From Thermodesulfobacteriota bacterium (GTDB lineage: Bacteria; Desulfobacterota_D; UBA1144; Nemesobacterales; UBA2774): a stretch of DNA of 64,000 nucleotides. Shown piece by piece: positions 18,640 to 26,085 of the stretch (position 1 is the stretch's first letter; each line of letters opens with the position of its first letter). Below the pieces are notes generated by a model, which did no database searches, was not told where the DNA came from, and saw only the letters and a program-made list of their open reading frames with translations. The position numbers were made by a program, and so were the translations under genes. The stretch covers positions 408,681 through 472,680 of the forward strand of contig DAOKYU010000001.1 of assembly GCA_035325995.1 (NCBI GenBank), given 5' to 3'.

Positions 18640-18801
18640 TTCGGCTCATCTTGGGTGCCGCGCGGTTTTTTACTTTCATAACGGCGAGTTGCCCGAGAGA
18701 CTTGCGGGAATATTTTTCGGGACGCTCTGCCGGCTCTTGAAATCCTCTCACGTTATGCTAATTTATCTTTTCCCTCGTGTGATTTAACTACGCCAACGAG
18801 T

Positions 18802-18887
18802 GCCGAAGTGGCGGAACTGGCAGACGCGCCATCTTGAGGGGGTGGTGCCCTCCGGGCGTGCGGGTTCGACTCCCGCCTTCGGCACCA
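18802..18887 (+). tRNA. tRNA-Leu (GAG anticodon), with encoded CCA; integration site of the mobile element
   Basis: The acceptor stem GCCGAAG pairs with CTTCGGC, followed by A-CCA at 18884-18887. The D arm is GGCGGAACTGGCAGAC. The anticodon stem CCATC/GGTGG closes the 7-nt loop TTGAGGG, giving anticodon GAG. A long variable arm (TGCCCTCCGGGCGT) as expected for leucine and a T arm GCGGG-TTCGACT-CCCGC complete the fold. The 3' half from 18831 is duplicated perfectly at 28431-28492, so this copy is a hybrid of host 5' half and element-supplied 3' half and stays functional. Confidence 0.95.
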
Positions 18888-18892
18888 TTTTT
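18831..18892 (+). repeat. attL: 62-bp direct repeat (tRNA-Leu 3' half plus 5 bp)
   Basis: Identical over 62 bp to 28431-28492. Bases just outside differ on both sides. It covers the anticodon loop to the CCA end plus a TTTTT tail. The integrase gene stops 29 bp inside this end, the usual layout for tRNA-targeting integrative elements. Confidence 0.95.
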
Positions 18893-18920
18893 AATATCCC
18901 AATATTTACGGTGTATTGCT

Positions 18921-20042
18921 TCACTTTTTCCTCTTTCCCTTCTCGGCTGCGCTGATAGGTGTAACCGCCGTGGTGTCCATATAGGTGTCTATAGCAGCCC
19001 TTTTTATCCTTTCCGAGAGCCTATCTACAGCCGCTTTTTTGGCCCGTTCATTCGTATGGGCGTAGTGTTTCAACATCCGAATATCCTTGTGACCGCTTAG
19101 ACTCATTACAGTGGCAATGTCTTCCCTCTCGTCGACTATAAGGGCACTAACAAAGCTATGTCTGAGGCTGTGGAAACGCACCCTCCCAATTCCCGACGCG
19201 CGTAAAGCCCTTAACCAGGGCGTCCGCCAAGTAGTCTTTGAGGTGTAGGGCTTGCCATCCGGGCGCGGGAATACGTAATCCGACTTGGACTCCCTCTTTA
19301 ACCTTTTCAGGTCGTCAAAGAGTAATTTGTTGATAGGAATGCTTCGCGGCTCATTCGTCTTTGTCTTTTCTAGGTGAATATAGCCGGTGTCGAAATCTAT
19401 GTTTTCCCATTTAAGGCCTGCGATCTCTGACCGTCTCATGCCAGTTGTGAAGGCACAAAGGACAATGGGCTTTAAACGCTCGGAGCACGCTTCATAAAGC
19501 CTCTGAAATTCCGAGTCCCTCAAAATACGTATTGGCTTGTAGGGCTCTTTAAAGCGCTTAATTCCCGTGATTGGGTTTCTGTTTATCTTCCGTTTCAACT
19601 GCCCCTTGGCGGCAACATTAAACATAAGCCTGAGCACCGCGAGGTCCTTGTTGATCGTGACAAACTCAATCCCATTTGCTTTTCTCTTGGATTTAAACCT
19701 TTCCACGTCCCATAGCTTTATCGAATTTGTATTTTTGTCCTTAAAGAATGACACCAAGGTTTTTACTATTGCCTTTTCATTTTCGTATGTACTCGGTGCG
19801 TGATTATTCTCGGCCCATTCCAGGTACATTGAAGCCAGCAGCTCGAAGGGTAGGGGCTTCTCTTTCTTGGCCACGTATTCGCCTTTCGCCGCCTCGGCCT
19901 GTTTTATGCGAAGGAATGTAAGGGCGTCCTGGCGGCTTATATGCTGAGGTGGTATGCCCTCAATCTTTACAACCTCGCGCCGCCGCTTGCCGTCGGCGTA
20001 AAAATCGATATACCAGCGGTTATTTTTTTTGTAGATTGCCAC
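18921..20042 (-). CDS. Tyrosine recombinase (integrase) of the tRNA-Leu element
   Basis: 373 aa. The N-terminal arm-binding region (RWYIDFYADGKRRRE) is followed by a SAM-like core-binding domain (~60-160) and the catalytic domain with Arg in TTGMRRSEIAGLKW, the HSLRHSFVSAL box (H-x-x-R) and the nucleophile Tyr in LSGHKDIRMLKHYAHTN. It catalyses site-specific recombination between attP and the tRNA-Leu attB. Transcription runs toward attL, from a promoter at 20071-20099 that contains a palindromic operator. Confidence 0.95.
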   Translation of the reverse strand: MAIYKKNNRWYIDFYADGKRRREVVKIEGIPPQHISRQDALTFLRIKQAEAAKGEYVAKKEKPLPFELLASMYLEWAENNHAPSTYENEKAIVKTLVSFFKDKNTNSIKLWDVERFKSKRKANGIEFVTINKDLAVLRLMFNVAAKGQLKRKINRNPITGIKRFKEPYKPIRILRDSEFQRLYEACSERLKPIVLCAFTTGMRRSEIAGLKWENIDFDTGYIHLEKTKTNEPRSIPINKLLFDDLKRLKRESKSDYVFPRPDGKPYTSKTTWRTPWLRALRASGIGRVRFHSLRHSFVSALIVDEREDIATVMSLSGHKDIRMLKHYAHTNERAKKAAVDRLSERIKRAAIDTYMDTTAVTPISAAEKGKRKK

Positions 20043-20070
20043 TTGCTCACCTCGGTTGGTTTATGATACA

Positions 20071-20099
20071 ATGATACAAATATACAATTGTATTGTCAA
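20071..20099 (-). promoter_or_regulatory. Integrase promoter with operator palindrome in its spacer
   Basis: On the minus strand TTGACA (20099-20094) and TATCAT (20076-20071) are separated by exactly 17 bp. The spacer holds the perfect 12-bp palindrome ATACAATTGTAT (20082-20093). A second ACAATTGT lies at 20099-20106, abutting the -35. A repressor on these sites would block the promoter. The divergent ribbon-helix-helix gene at 20153 is the nearest candidate. Confidence 0.65.
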
Positions 20100-20152
20100 C
20101 AATTGTATTATGAAAACTTGTTTCACTTGTAAATTTGTGGCATATTAGAGCC

Positions 20153-20332
20153 ATGAGTAAAGCACCAAAAAGCGAACCTAAAACTGAGCTTATGCAAACT
20201 GCGCTCCGAATGCCAAAAGACAAACATAAGCGGCTTAAAATGATCTCAGTTCAACAAGATAAATCCCTTCATGAGCTCTATTTGGAGGCGATAGACTATC
20301 TTCTTGACAAGTACGGCGGGAAAGGGAAATGA
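20153..20332 (+). CDS. Small ribbon-helix-helix (CopG/Arc-like) DNA-binding protein
   Basis: 59 aa from the ATG at 20153 (MSKAPKSEPKTE). The sequence LMQTALRMPKDKHKRLKMIS...DKSLHELYLEAIDYLLDKYGG reads as a beta strand (TALRMP), helix 1 (KDKHKRLKMISVQQ) and helix 2 (SLHELYLEAIDYLLDKY), the ribbon-helix-helix pattern. It is divergent from the integrase gene, and palindromic ACAATTGT sites lie between them, so it probably represses integrase and/or itself. An earlier in-frame Met lies upstream but adds no family sequence. Confidence 0.65.
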   Translation: MSKAPKSEPKTELMQTALRMPKDKHKRLKMISVQQDKSLHELYLEAIDYLLDKYGGKGK

Positions 20333-20393
20333 GATACTCCATGCTAGATGCTGTCTCTTTGATTTTTGTAATTCCGATGTTTATATTTTGTTT

Positions 20394-20786
20394 ATGTCGA
20401 AACTATGTACGAATTGCCACTATATAGGCCCGGAAAAGGCTGAAATATCGGGCAGCATAGTATATGAATTCATACTCTGGATGCTCGCCGGGGTATTCTT
20501 TGTTATTGGCTTCGGGTTCTTCTTTATGTGGTTATTCGCCTTCGTTTTCTTCCTTTTGGCTGTCCGGTATTCAATAAACCGCTATAAAAAGATAAAATCT
20601 TGTCCCGAATGCGGCCAGAACAGTATGATTCCCGTACATACGCCCAAAGCGCAAGAGATAATCGCGGCTAGCAACCTCACGATCCCGGAAGCTAAGGCTT
20701 CGTCCGGGTACTGGCTGGTTTATCTTATTCTCGGCACCCTGATTCTGGGAATATTCGCTGCCGCCGCGCCTTATTGGCTCAAATAA
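20394..20786 (+). CDS. Small membrane protein with split zinc ribbon
   Basis: 130 aa from the ATG at 20394. CTNCHYIGPE near the N-terminus and CPECGQNSMIPV after the membrane region form two CxxC knuckles that could bind one zinc. Between them lie two tightly spaced hydrophobic segments (FILWMLAGVFFVIGFGFFFMW and AFVFFLLAV), and a further one ends the protein (YWLVYLILGTLILGIFAAAAP). Proteins with this layout are common in phages and islands; the role is unknown. No clear ribosome site is seen, so the start is uncertain. Confidence 0.55.
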   Translation: MSKLCTNCHYIGPEKAEISGSIVYEFILWMLAGVFFVIGFGFFFMWLFAFVFFLLAVRYSINRYKKIKSCPECGQNSMIPVHTPKAQEIIAASNLTIPEAKASSGYWLVYLILGTLILGIFAAAAPYWLK

Positions 20787-20857
20787 TCACACCGCCTTTG
20801 ACTTCCCCTCCCCCTTTTTCAGCGGCTTTCTCGTCACGAATATCTATGCGATGCGGC

Positions 20858-21307
20858 TTACTGCCTACAGGATTTTGCCAATTCGTTCCAGTTCCCATAG
20901 CACACCCTGATGCATAGGGGTTGATTTAGTACCCCAACACCCGCATCTGCAATTATGTCAGCCACTTCTTTCGCCCTTTCTTTGGGTGGATTACCGAGTG
21001 TGTAAAGGTCTACTTTTACCCAAAGGGATATAGGCGATTGCCACTCTGCGGCAATCACGCCGGGGGTATCCAGAATATACGCCGCAAACGCTTCTTGCCT
21101 CTTTTTGAATGCCTCCTTGGCAGCGGTGTCGTCTTTCGTTGGCTTAGGGGTTTGCGGAGGCGCGGAGGGGGCGGGGCTTGACTGTTTTGTACTATAAACG
21201 GTTATTTTCTTTGGGGTTTTGACGGTTTTACTTGAACCAGCAAACAGATACCATAGCGCCAATATGGCGATCAAGCTGATTAAAATGCGCGTGCCGCAGC
21301 CGGACAT
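20858..21307 (-). CDS. Hypothetical membrane-anchored protein
   Basis: 149 aa. One N-terminal transmembrane segment (RILISLIAILALWYLFAG), then a Pro/Ser/Thr-rich linker (SPAPSAPPQTPKPTKDD) and a C-terminal domain of ~75 residues with a predicted helix-strand-helix (AYILDTPGVIAAEWQSPISLWVKVDL) ending in a Cys pair (CIRVCYGN). It follows the VasI-like gene by 15 bp with GGAGGGGT before its ATG, so the two are co-transcribed. The element context suggests cargo or cell-envelope function. No family recognised. Confidence 0.6.
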   Translation of the reverse strand: MSGCGTRILISLIAILALWYLFAGSSKTVKTPKKITVYSTKQSSPAPSAPPQTPKPTKDDTAAKEAFKKRQEAFAAYILDTPGVIAAEWQSPISLWVKVDLYTLGNPPKERAKEVADIIADAGVGVLNQPLCIRVCYGNWNELAKSCRQ

Positions 21308-21322
21308 AGGGACCCCTCCTTG

Positions 21323-22231
21323 TTACTGCTTGGGAGTATTCTTTTTGTAGGTATCCACGCATTCGCCCATGAATATCGCTGCGTACTCTGTGTATATATT
21401 GCGCGAGGTGAGTTTTTCCACGCAGATGCTGTATAACTCAACATCGGACTTGTCTGTGTATTGTCCCGAGATTTCACTTCCGATTTCCTGGCCAACTTTC
21501 TTGGCTTCATCGAAGGAGAGATACCTCCTACTCGTCTTGGATTTTGAAGAACCGGCCTTGGTTGAACCACTTATCTTCCAATTGCAGGTTTCGGACAATT
21601 CGGTCAAATACGGTTTTAAGCCCCAAATATCGAATTCGGCGATCTGAGCATTAGAGTTGTACGGAACAAACTCAAAGAGCATTTTATTCGCGGATACCAT
21701 TTTACGGGCAAGAGCTATTGGCTGCGGGGCGAACAAAGTATCCCCGCTTGTGGATTGGCTCCATCTCTCCGAAAAAGGCTTCCCGTCATCAAGCCTGATT
21801 CTAACAGTATGTTGATTGTACAGCCCCAATTCCGGGTTGGGCGATACTCCGATATTGACATAAAGATCGGTTTTGTTCTCTTGGCACCGTATAATCAGCG
21901 TAGGTTGGTATGTTTGCAGGTATCCGCTGATGATATTCTCCGCAGGCAATCCCAAAACAACACGCTTACTATCATCCATTGAGGAATGGTCACGGGAAAT
22001 CTGCCACTTTCCGGTATCCTCTGTCTCGCCAAAGGCGACATAACCAGCCGTGCATATAAACGTAGCCAGAAGCAGCGTAACCAGACAGCCACCGCGTCCG
22101 CCTGTAATCATCTTGCCGATTTTTCTTTGCCGTCCGGATTTCGTGAGAGGAATTCCTGTTTTACGAGAAATCTTCCCCTTGAGTTTGGTTAAGCCGACGG
22201 CCCGTTTCCAGGAAAAGCCCCCGAAGCCCAT
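21323..22231 (-). CDS. VasI-like protein with DUF4236-like N-terminus
   Basis: 302 aa from the ATG at 22231, chosen for AAGGAGG 7 bp upstream. The first ~35 residues (MGFGGFSWKRAVGLTKLKGKI) resemble DUF4236-type N-termini. A transmembrane segment follows (CLVTLLLATFICTAGYVAFG). Residues ~75-220 match the pattern of the T6SS-associated VasI family: GKWQISRDHSSMDDSKRVVL, LIIRCQENKTDLYVNIG, and L..TCNWKISG at the end. The C-terminal ~80 residues are unrelated. No type VI secretion genes are near; VasI-like domains also occur on phages and islands. Confidence 0.65.
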   Translation of the reverse strand: MGFGGFSWKRAVGLTKLKGKISRKTGIPLTKSGRQRKIGKMITGGRGGCLVTLLLATFICTAGYVAFGETEDTGKWQISRDHSSMDDSKRVVLGLPAENIISGYLQTYQPTLIIRCQENKTDLYVNIGVSPNPELGLYNQHTVRIRLDDGKPFSERWSQSTSGDTLFAPQPIALARKMVSANKMLFEFVPYNSNAQIAEFDIWGLKPYLTELSETCNWKISGSTKAGSSKSKTSRRYLSFDEAKKVGQEIGSEISGQYTDKSDVELYSICVEKLTSRNIYTEYAAIFMGECVDTYKKNTPKQ

Positions 22232-22290
22232 ATAGCGCCTCCTTAAAACCCCACCGGGTTTATTATATTCCACATGACGCGGCCTATTAC

Positions 22291-22629
22291 CTACTCGGGA
22301 TTGAATTCTTCCCACGGAATCCGGCGCGTCTCGAAACTCGTGTTATATGGCACAAGATATAACCCTACGGGGGATTTTTCAACCTTGCATATGATGAAGC
22401 CCCTGTAAGATATGCGGAAAAAATAGATTTTCCCTTCGTTAATATCGTCTTGCGGTGTGGTGTCTACGAGGACTATCGAGTTTCCCATTTTGATAAAGAA
22501 AAATGTAAACGCGCTCTTCGTTAAAATAGACGATTTTATAATGAATTTACCGCAATTATCCATGAAGGAAATCCAGGTGTTAAACTCACAAAAAATCCAG
22601 AAGCTATTTCCCAGCCCCTCAATGCACAA
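22291..22629 (-). pseudogene. S24/LexA-like repressor C-terminal fragment
   Basis: 112 aa open frame. The stretch GNSIVLVDTTPQDDINEGKI, then YFFRISYRGFIICKVEKSP and LYLVPYNTSFETRRIPW, follows the S24 peptidase/CI-repressor pattern (D-x-V-L-V-D ... G-x-I-Y ... K-R/V ... L-x-P-x-N). The N-terminal half is hydrophobic and shows neither an HTH nor the Ser of the catalytic dyad ('GDSM'), so this looks like a decayed repressor remnant rather than a working one. It could instead be a small intact protein of unknown role. Confidence 0.4.
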
Positions 22630-22644
22630 TCCTTCCCTCGGACC

Positions 22645-22965
22645 TTACACGTGCGCCGATTCGAGCTCCCGTATTCGCTCGTCTCTTGCCTCGGTTAACT
22701 GAGCTCCCGGCCCGCCGAATCTCCTAAATGCCAAAATGGCTCGCATATGAACGGTCCAGAATTGTCGAAGGACGGCCTTAAACTCGTCGACTGAGCCGCC
22801 ATTCCTAAAACTCTCGTTTATGGCGTCCTCAAGGCGGTTAATCTCGTCATACGCGCCACGATCTCGAAGATAGAGCCAGTCGTATAAGCCGCTCGGATAT
22901 TTCTCTTCTAAAGCGTCCAGGACTTTGTTGAGAATGTCCTCTTTCTCAGTCCAGAGTTGGTCCAT
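22645..22965 (-). CDS. Hypothetical protein (106 aa)
   Basis: 106 aa, mostly alpha-helical and charged, with the stretch YPSGLYDWLYLRDRGAYDEINRLEDAINESF. GGAGG lies just upstream of its ATG. No signal peptide, membrane span or known motif. It lies between the replication ATPase and the S24-like fragment on the same strand. Probably an element-specific accessory protein. Confidence 0.55.
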   Translation of the reverse strand: MDQLWTEKEDILNKVLDALEEKYPSGLYDWLYLRDRGAYDEINRLEDAINESFRNGGSVDEFKAVLRQFWTVHMRAILAFRRFGGPGAQLTEARDERIRELESAHV

Positions 22966-23046
22966 TTACGCCTCCTGAATAGGTTAGATTGTTCGTTAAT
23001 TCAAAACCGACAACACCCAATAGTTGCATATACATTTTAAGGCCCT

Positions 23047-23160
23047 TGGCGGAAACTTTTACGCTTGTAATGTGTTGTAGATATTGAATAATATTCATGG
23101 CGTTTGACTTTCCGCCACTTCCGCCACCCCCTATAGGGTTAGGCGGTTTGGCGGAAAGTC
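23047..23160. repeat. Iteron-like TGGCGGA cluster with a long inverted repeat; candidate element origin
   Basis: Four copies of TGGCGGA occur at 23047-23053 (+), 23111-23117 (-), 23120-23126 (-) and 23149-23155 (+). The outer pair forms a perfect 12-bp inverted repeat, GACTTTCCGCCA (23106-23117) with TGGCGGAAAGTC (23149-23160), and the palindrome CCCTATAGGG (23129-23138) lies between the arms. The right arm touches the stop of the RepA/DnaB-like ATPase gene. Iterons beside a replication ATPase suggest an origin; a cruciform regulatory site or terminator is the alternative. Confidence 0.55.
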
Positions 23161-24589
23161 ACAAATTCAACACTTCCGGGTAGTCTTCCGGCTCCTCGAT
23201 CTCGTCTATCAGGGTTCCTCCGAGGGTATATATTCCTCGGCTCACCTGGGCAATCCTTCCGGCCTCTCTTAGTCGCTTTAGGGCGCGTTCCGTTGTCCTC
23301 TCGGTGAATCCCGCCTCTTTGGCGAGCTCTAAAATCTCGGGCCTTCGCCGTTCCCTCGCGCTCGATAAGAGGTCTATTAAAAAATCCTGAATCCGGAATA
23401 GCTCAATTCCGGTGTTCCCGGCCTCGGATTCCACCCGCATAAACCTATCGTTACCGGCCTTCCGCAAGGTAAGCGATCTAAACTTATTAGGCACTCGGGT
23501 TTTAGCCACAGAGAGTTTGACCGTGTCCTGGTCAAGGGCTTCGAGGTTGCATACAATGTCGACTGAGCCCGCGATAGCCGAAGCTCCGCGCCCTCTGTAA
23601 GCGTCCTTACCCTCACTGCCCTTACTCGTATGGTGAACCAGAAGGACTGCCGCGTCCGTCTCCGCCTTTATTCTGTCCAGTAGCCTTCCTTTTCTATTGG
23701 CCTCCGAGTTATCATTCTCCTGTTCCATATTTAAAACCTTGCTCTGCGTATCCATGATAATCAGGTCGTACTTTTCCGCTTTGCATAGCCTGATAAGCTC
23801 GTCAATGTCTCGGGATAACTCCATGTCCGGTAATATCTTAAAGTCTTCTGGCGGTTCCTCGCAGATAGCCTCGATTTTTGGCCGCCGAAGCCATGAGGGC
23901 GTCTCTAAGTCGACGTAAAGGGTTTTTATTGGCTTAGCGAAAGACTCACCCGCGAAGTCCTTTCCCTGCGCTCCGAGGGCTGCGAGGTTATAAGCAATGG
24001 TGGATTTTCCCGCTCCGGGTTCGCCGTTCAGCTGAATGACGCAGCCCGGATAAATGAGCCCGGCCCAAAGAGGGTCCGGTATTTCAATATCGGGAAGGTC
24101 CGCCGCGCTTACGGGCTTTAACCGGCCCCCGGTCCCCGTATCCAGAGTTTGAAGCTCGGTGATCTTCTCTGTGAGTTTTCTTATACGCTCGCTATCACCT
24201 CTTTGGGCTGCCTCGTAAAGCCGGTAGCTCGCTTCTGATAAGTCTCTAAGCCGCGCCGCTTCTTTGATTTGCTGAACGTGGTAAGCAACGTCTCCTAGTG
24301 GTATTGATACACCCAGGGTGTTCGCAATACATGAGCCCCAAGAGCCTCCGTCGGGCCTCTCGGTGCACTGAAGCTCATTGTATACACTTAGAGCATCTAT
24401 CGCCGCGCCTCGGTCGTATAGGGACTCCAGGGCCCTGTAAATGAGCCTATGGGTCTCGGTGCTGAAATCCTTGGCGCTAAGGCCTAACCCTTTGACCTCG
24501 GCGAAGTCTACGTGGCCGAGTGTGATTTCGTTTAGCAAGGATTGCTCAGTTTCTTTTTCCGGGTTAGAATTTTCATAGCTCATTCCCAT
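23159..24589 (-). CDS. DnaB-N / RepA-like RecA-fold replication ATPase
   Basis: 476 aa from the ATG at 24589 (GGGAG 5-9 bp upstream). Residues ~1-100 match the DnaB N-terminal helical domain (EQSLLNEITLG..., HRLIYRALESLYDRGAAIDALSVYNEL). A RecA-like AAA_25 domain follows with Walker A NGEPGAGKSTIAYNLA, Walker B YDLIIMDTQ and the HHTSKGSEGKDAYRGRGASA loop typical of RepA/phage helicase-loader ATPases. A C-terminal winged-helix (ILELAKEAGFTERTTERALKRLREAGRI) may bind the origin. Expected role: element replication or helicase loading. An 8-bp hairpin sits directly before its ribosome site. Confidence 0.85.
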   Translation of the reverse strand: MGMSYENSNPEKETEQSLLNEITLGHVDFAEVKGLGLSAKDFSTETHRLIYRALESLYDRGAAIDALSVYNELQCTERPDGGSWGSCIANTLGVSIPLGDVAYHVQQIKEAARLRDLSEASYRLYEAAQRGDSERIRKLTEKITELQTLDTGTGGRLKPVSAADLPDIEIPDPLWAGLIYPGCVIQLNGEPGAGKSTIAYNLAALGAQGKDFAGESFAKPIKTLYVDLETPSWLRRPKIEAICEEPPEDFKILPDMELSRDIDELIRLCKAEKYDLIIMDTQSKVLNMEQENDNSEANRKGRLLDRIKAETDAAVLLVHHTSKGSEGKDAYRGRGASAIAGSVDIVCNLEALDQDTVKLSVAKTRVPNKFRSLTLRKAGNDRFMRVESEAGNTGIELFRIQDFLIDLLSSARERRRPEILELAKEAGFTERTTERALKRLREAGRIAQVSRGIYTLGGTLIDEIEEPEDYPEVLNL

Positions 24590-24599
24590 GTATTCTCCC

Positions 24600-24628
24600 G
24601 GCCCGGACCGCATATCCGGGCCTTTTTT
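24600..24628 (+). terminator. GC hairpin plus T-run (plus-strand terminator; leader hairpin on the minus strand)
   Basis: GGCCCGGA (24600-24607) pairs with TCCGGGCC (24615-24622), followed by TTTTTT on the plus strand. It would end antisense transcripts. On the minus strand the same stem ends 1 bp before the GGGAG ribosome site of the replication ATPase gene, so it may also tune translation. Confidence 0.6.
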
Positions 24629-24787
24629 CTAATGCTTCTCTTCAGGGTAGGGCTCGGCTAAAAATTCCCGTATGGCCTCGCTAAGCCGCATTTTCTTTGA
24701 CAGCACAAGCTCGATGTATAAAGCCGGTAAGCCGTCGACACCGTAAACAACCCGGGCTGTTTCTCTTATGGTCTTATCGGTTGTCAT
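24629..24787 (-). CDS. Small hypothetical protein (52 aa)
   Basis: 52-aa open frame read directly from the sequence: starts MTTDKTIRETARVVYGVDGL and ends AEPYPEEKH. Its start overlaps the end of the upstream 80-aa gene by 14 bp, and its stop lies 39 bp before the replication ATPase start. The overlap and same direction support an operon. The motif LPALYIELVLSKKMRLSEAIREFL is amphipathic helix. No known family; possibly a partner of the upstream small protein. Confidence 0.5.
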   Translation of the reverse strand: MTTDKTIRETARVVYGVDGLPALYIELVLSKKMRLSEAIREFLAEPYPEEKH

Positions 24788-25016
24788 AGTATGCCGCCTC
24801 CGTACCCAAAATATTCATGACGTATTCAAGCCTTTCGAGCTTGTCCGCGCACTTTAGAAAGGCCGTGAGCTCTTTTTCGTAAGCTGTTATTAGGCTCTTT
24901 TCCCGCCCGAGACTCACAATAAGCCGCGTGGCTGGATTACGTTTATCCTTGCGCCTATACCGCTCTTCAATGAAAAAATAAGCTCGGCCATTAACAATCT
25001 GTCTTCTTATGAACAT
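24774..25016 (-). CDS. Small hypothetical protein (80 aa)
   Basis: 80 aa. The N-terminal half FIRRQIVNGRAYFFIEERYRRKDKRNPATRLIVSLG reads as antiparallel beta strands and resembles the first domain seen in some IS1634-type transposases and island proteins; the second half is helical (LITAYEKELTAFLKCADKLERLEYVM). Too short to be a transposase. It opens the same operon as the 52-aa gene and the replication ATPase. Function unknown. Confidence 0.5.
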   Translation of the reverse strand: MFIRRQIVNGRAYFFIEERYRRKDKRNPATRLIVSLGREKSLITAYEKELTAFLKCADKLERLEYVMNILGTEAAYYDNR

Positions 25017-25261
25017 GTATTACCCCATGACCAAATTGTCCAAATCCAGTTGCGAGTTTACATAATTGAATATTATCGGACATTGGCCTAATTTCTCTAA
25101 TATTTACAGTCACTTATAAATTTGCTGAACATTTTTCACCGCTTTTTGCACATGACCGGCGTTCAGTAAAAATCGCATCCAATAATTTCGGGCACTTACA
25201 ATGCATTCTTAAATGAAAGGCTATATCAGAATGGCCGCAACCCATGACAGAATTGTCATGC

Positions 25262-25687
25262 CTACTGTAGTTTTCCATTGCCGTTTTCCGCTTCGCCGTC
25301 GCCTTTTAAAGGGCTGGACAAGTTGGACTTGCCGTAATTCAATTCCCATTCCTGGTAAGGATCGCCGTTCGTTCGATTAAATTCGGCAATCTCGCGTAGA
25401 TAGTTGGCCTCGCGCCACTCTTGCCGGCGGTTCCAAAAGTCCTCAAGGGTAATTTTCCACCGGGGCTTAAAGTCTTCTAAAACCTTTTCACCCTTTCCCA
25501 GGCTGCGGACTTCGGCAAGGCTCAACTCGCAAAGCGGCCAAACTTGCCGCTGATAGAAGGCCGGATTAATGACTTGGTGCGCCTTGATAATCTCGCATAC
25601 CTCCCGTATCAAGTTCTCTCGCTCATTGACGCCTGAGGCTTTCTCAAGGCCCTTTAGCCGGTTCGCAATTCCTTTTAGGTTGCTCAT
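25262..25687 (-). CDS. Hypothetical protein (141 aa)
   Basis: 141 aa, start overlapping the stop of the upstream 93-aa gene (ATGA), so translationally coupled. Predicted mostly helical: SNLKGIANRLKGLEKASGV near the start, then RQVWPLCELSLAEVRSLG, and a low-complexity tail rich in Gly/Glu/Asn. No signal peptide or known motif. After it lies 245 bp of low-GC sequence (25017-25261) in which I see no gene. Confidence 0.5.
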   Translation of the reverse strand: MSNLKGIANRLKGLEKASGVNERENLIREVCEIIKAHQVINPAFYQRQVWPLCELSLAEVRSLGKGEKVLEDFKPRWKITLEDFWNRRQEWREANYLREIAEFNRTNGDPYQEWELNYGKSNLSSPLKGDGEAENGNGKLQ

Positions 25688-25965
25688 ATCATGTCCTCGC
25701 GTTCTTTAGATTCGTTGTCGACGGATTGCGGATACGTGCCGAAGGACGGCCTCTTACCGCCGCCCTCAAGCCGCGAGAGGCGCTCTTCGATCTCTTCGCT
25801 GATAAATATGCTCTCCAGGCAACTTTGTATCGCTTTGCAGCCAACAATTAAATCCCTGTATTTTACGCTTGCTATCTCGCCGTTGTTCCTCGCGTTTATC
25901 AACCGAGATAAAAACAATCGAACGTCTCGAAAACTGTTCAGATTTACATAATTTTTTCGGCCCAT
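25684..25965 (-). CDS. Hypothetical protein (93 aa)
   Basis: 93 aa beginning MGRKNYVNLNSFRDVRLFLSRLINARNNGEIASVKYRDLI. This N-terminal pattern (short charged start, then helix with NNGEI..VKYRDLIYGC-like sequence) is common in small phage/island proteins of unknown function. AAAGGA lies upstream of the ATG. Coupled by ATGA overlap to the 141-aa gene. The C-terminal third is a helix with an EEIEERLSRLE coiled-coil-like stretch. Confidence 0.5.
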   Translation of the reverse strand: MGRKNYVNLNSFRDVRLFLSRLINARNNGEIASVKYRDLIVGCKAIQSCLESIFISEEIEERLSRLEGGGKRPSFGTYPQSVDNESKEREDMI

Positions 25966-26085
25966 TATTCACCGTCCTTTAGGCAAGTTACGTCAAAATC
26001 ATAAGTACAAAAACGAGCCGACGCGGGCTGAAAAAGAGGGTTAAGAATGAGTGCACCCGCGCCGGGCTCGCCTGGCGTAACAACT

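Noticed and set aside
21323..22231. Type VI secretion locus
   Set aside because: Only a VasI-like domain is seen; no TssB/C, ClpV, VgrG or Hcp.
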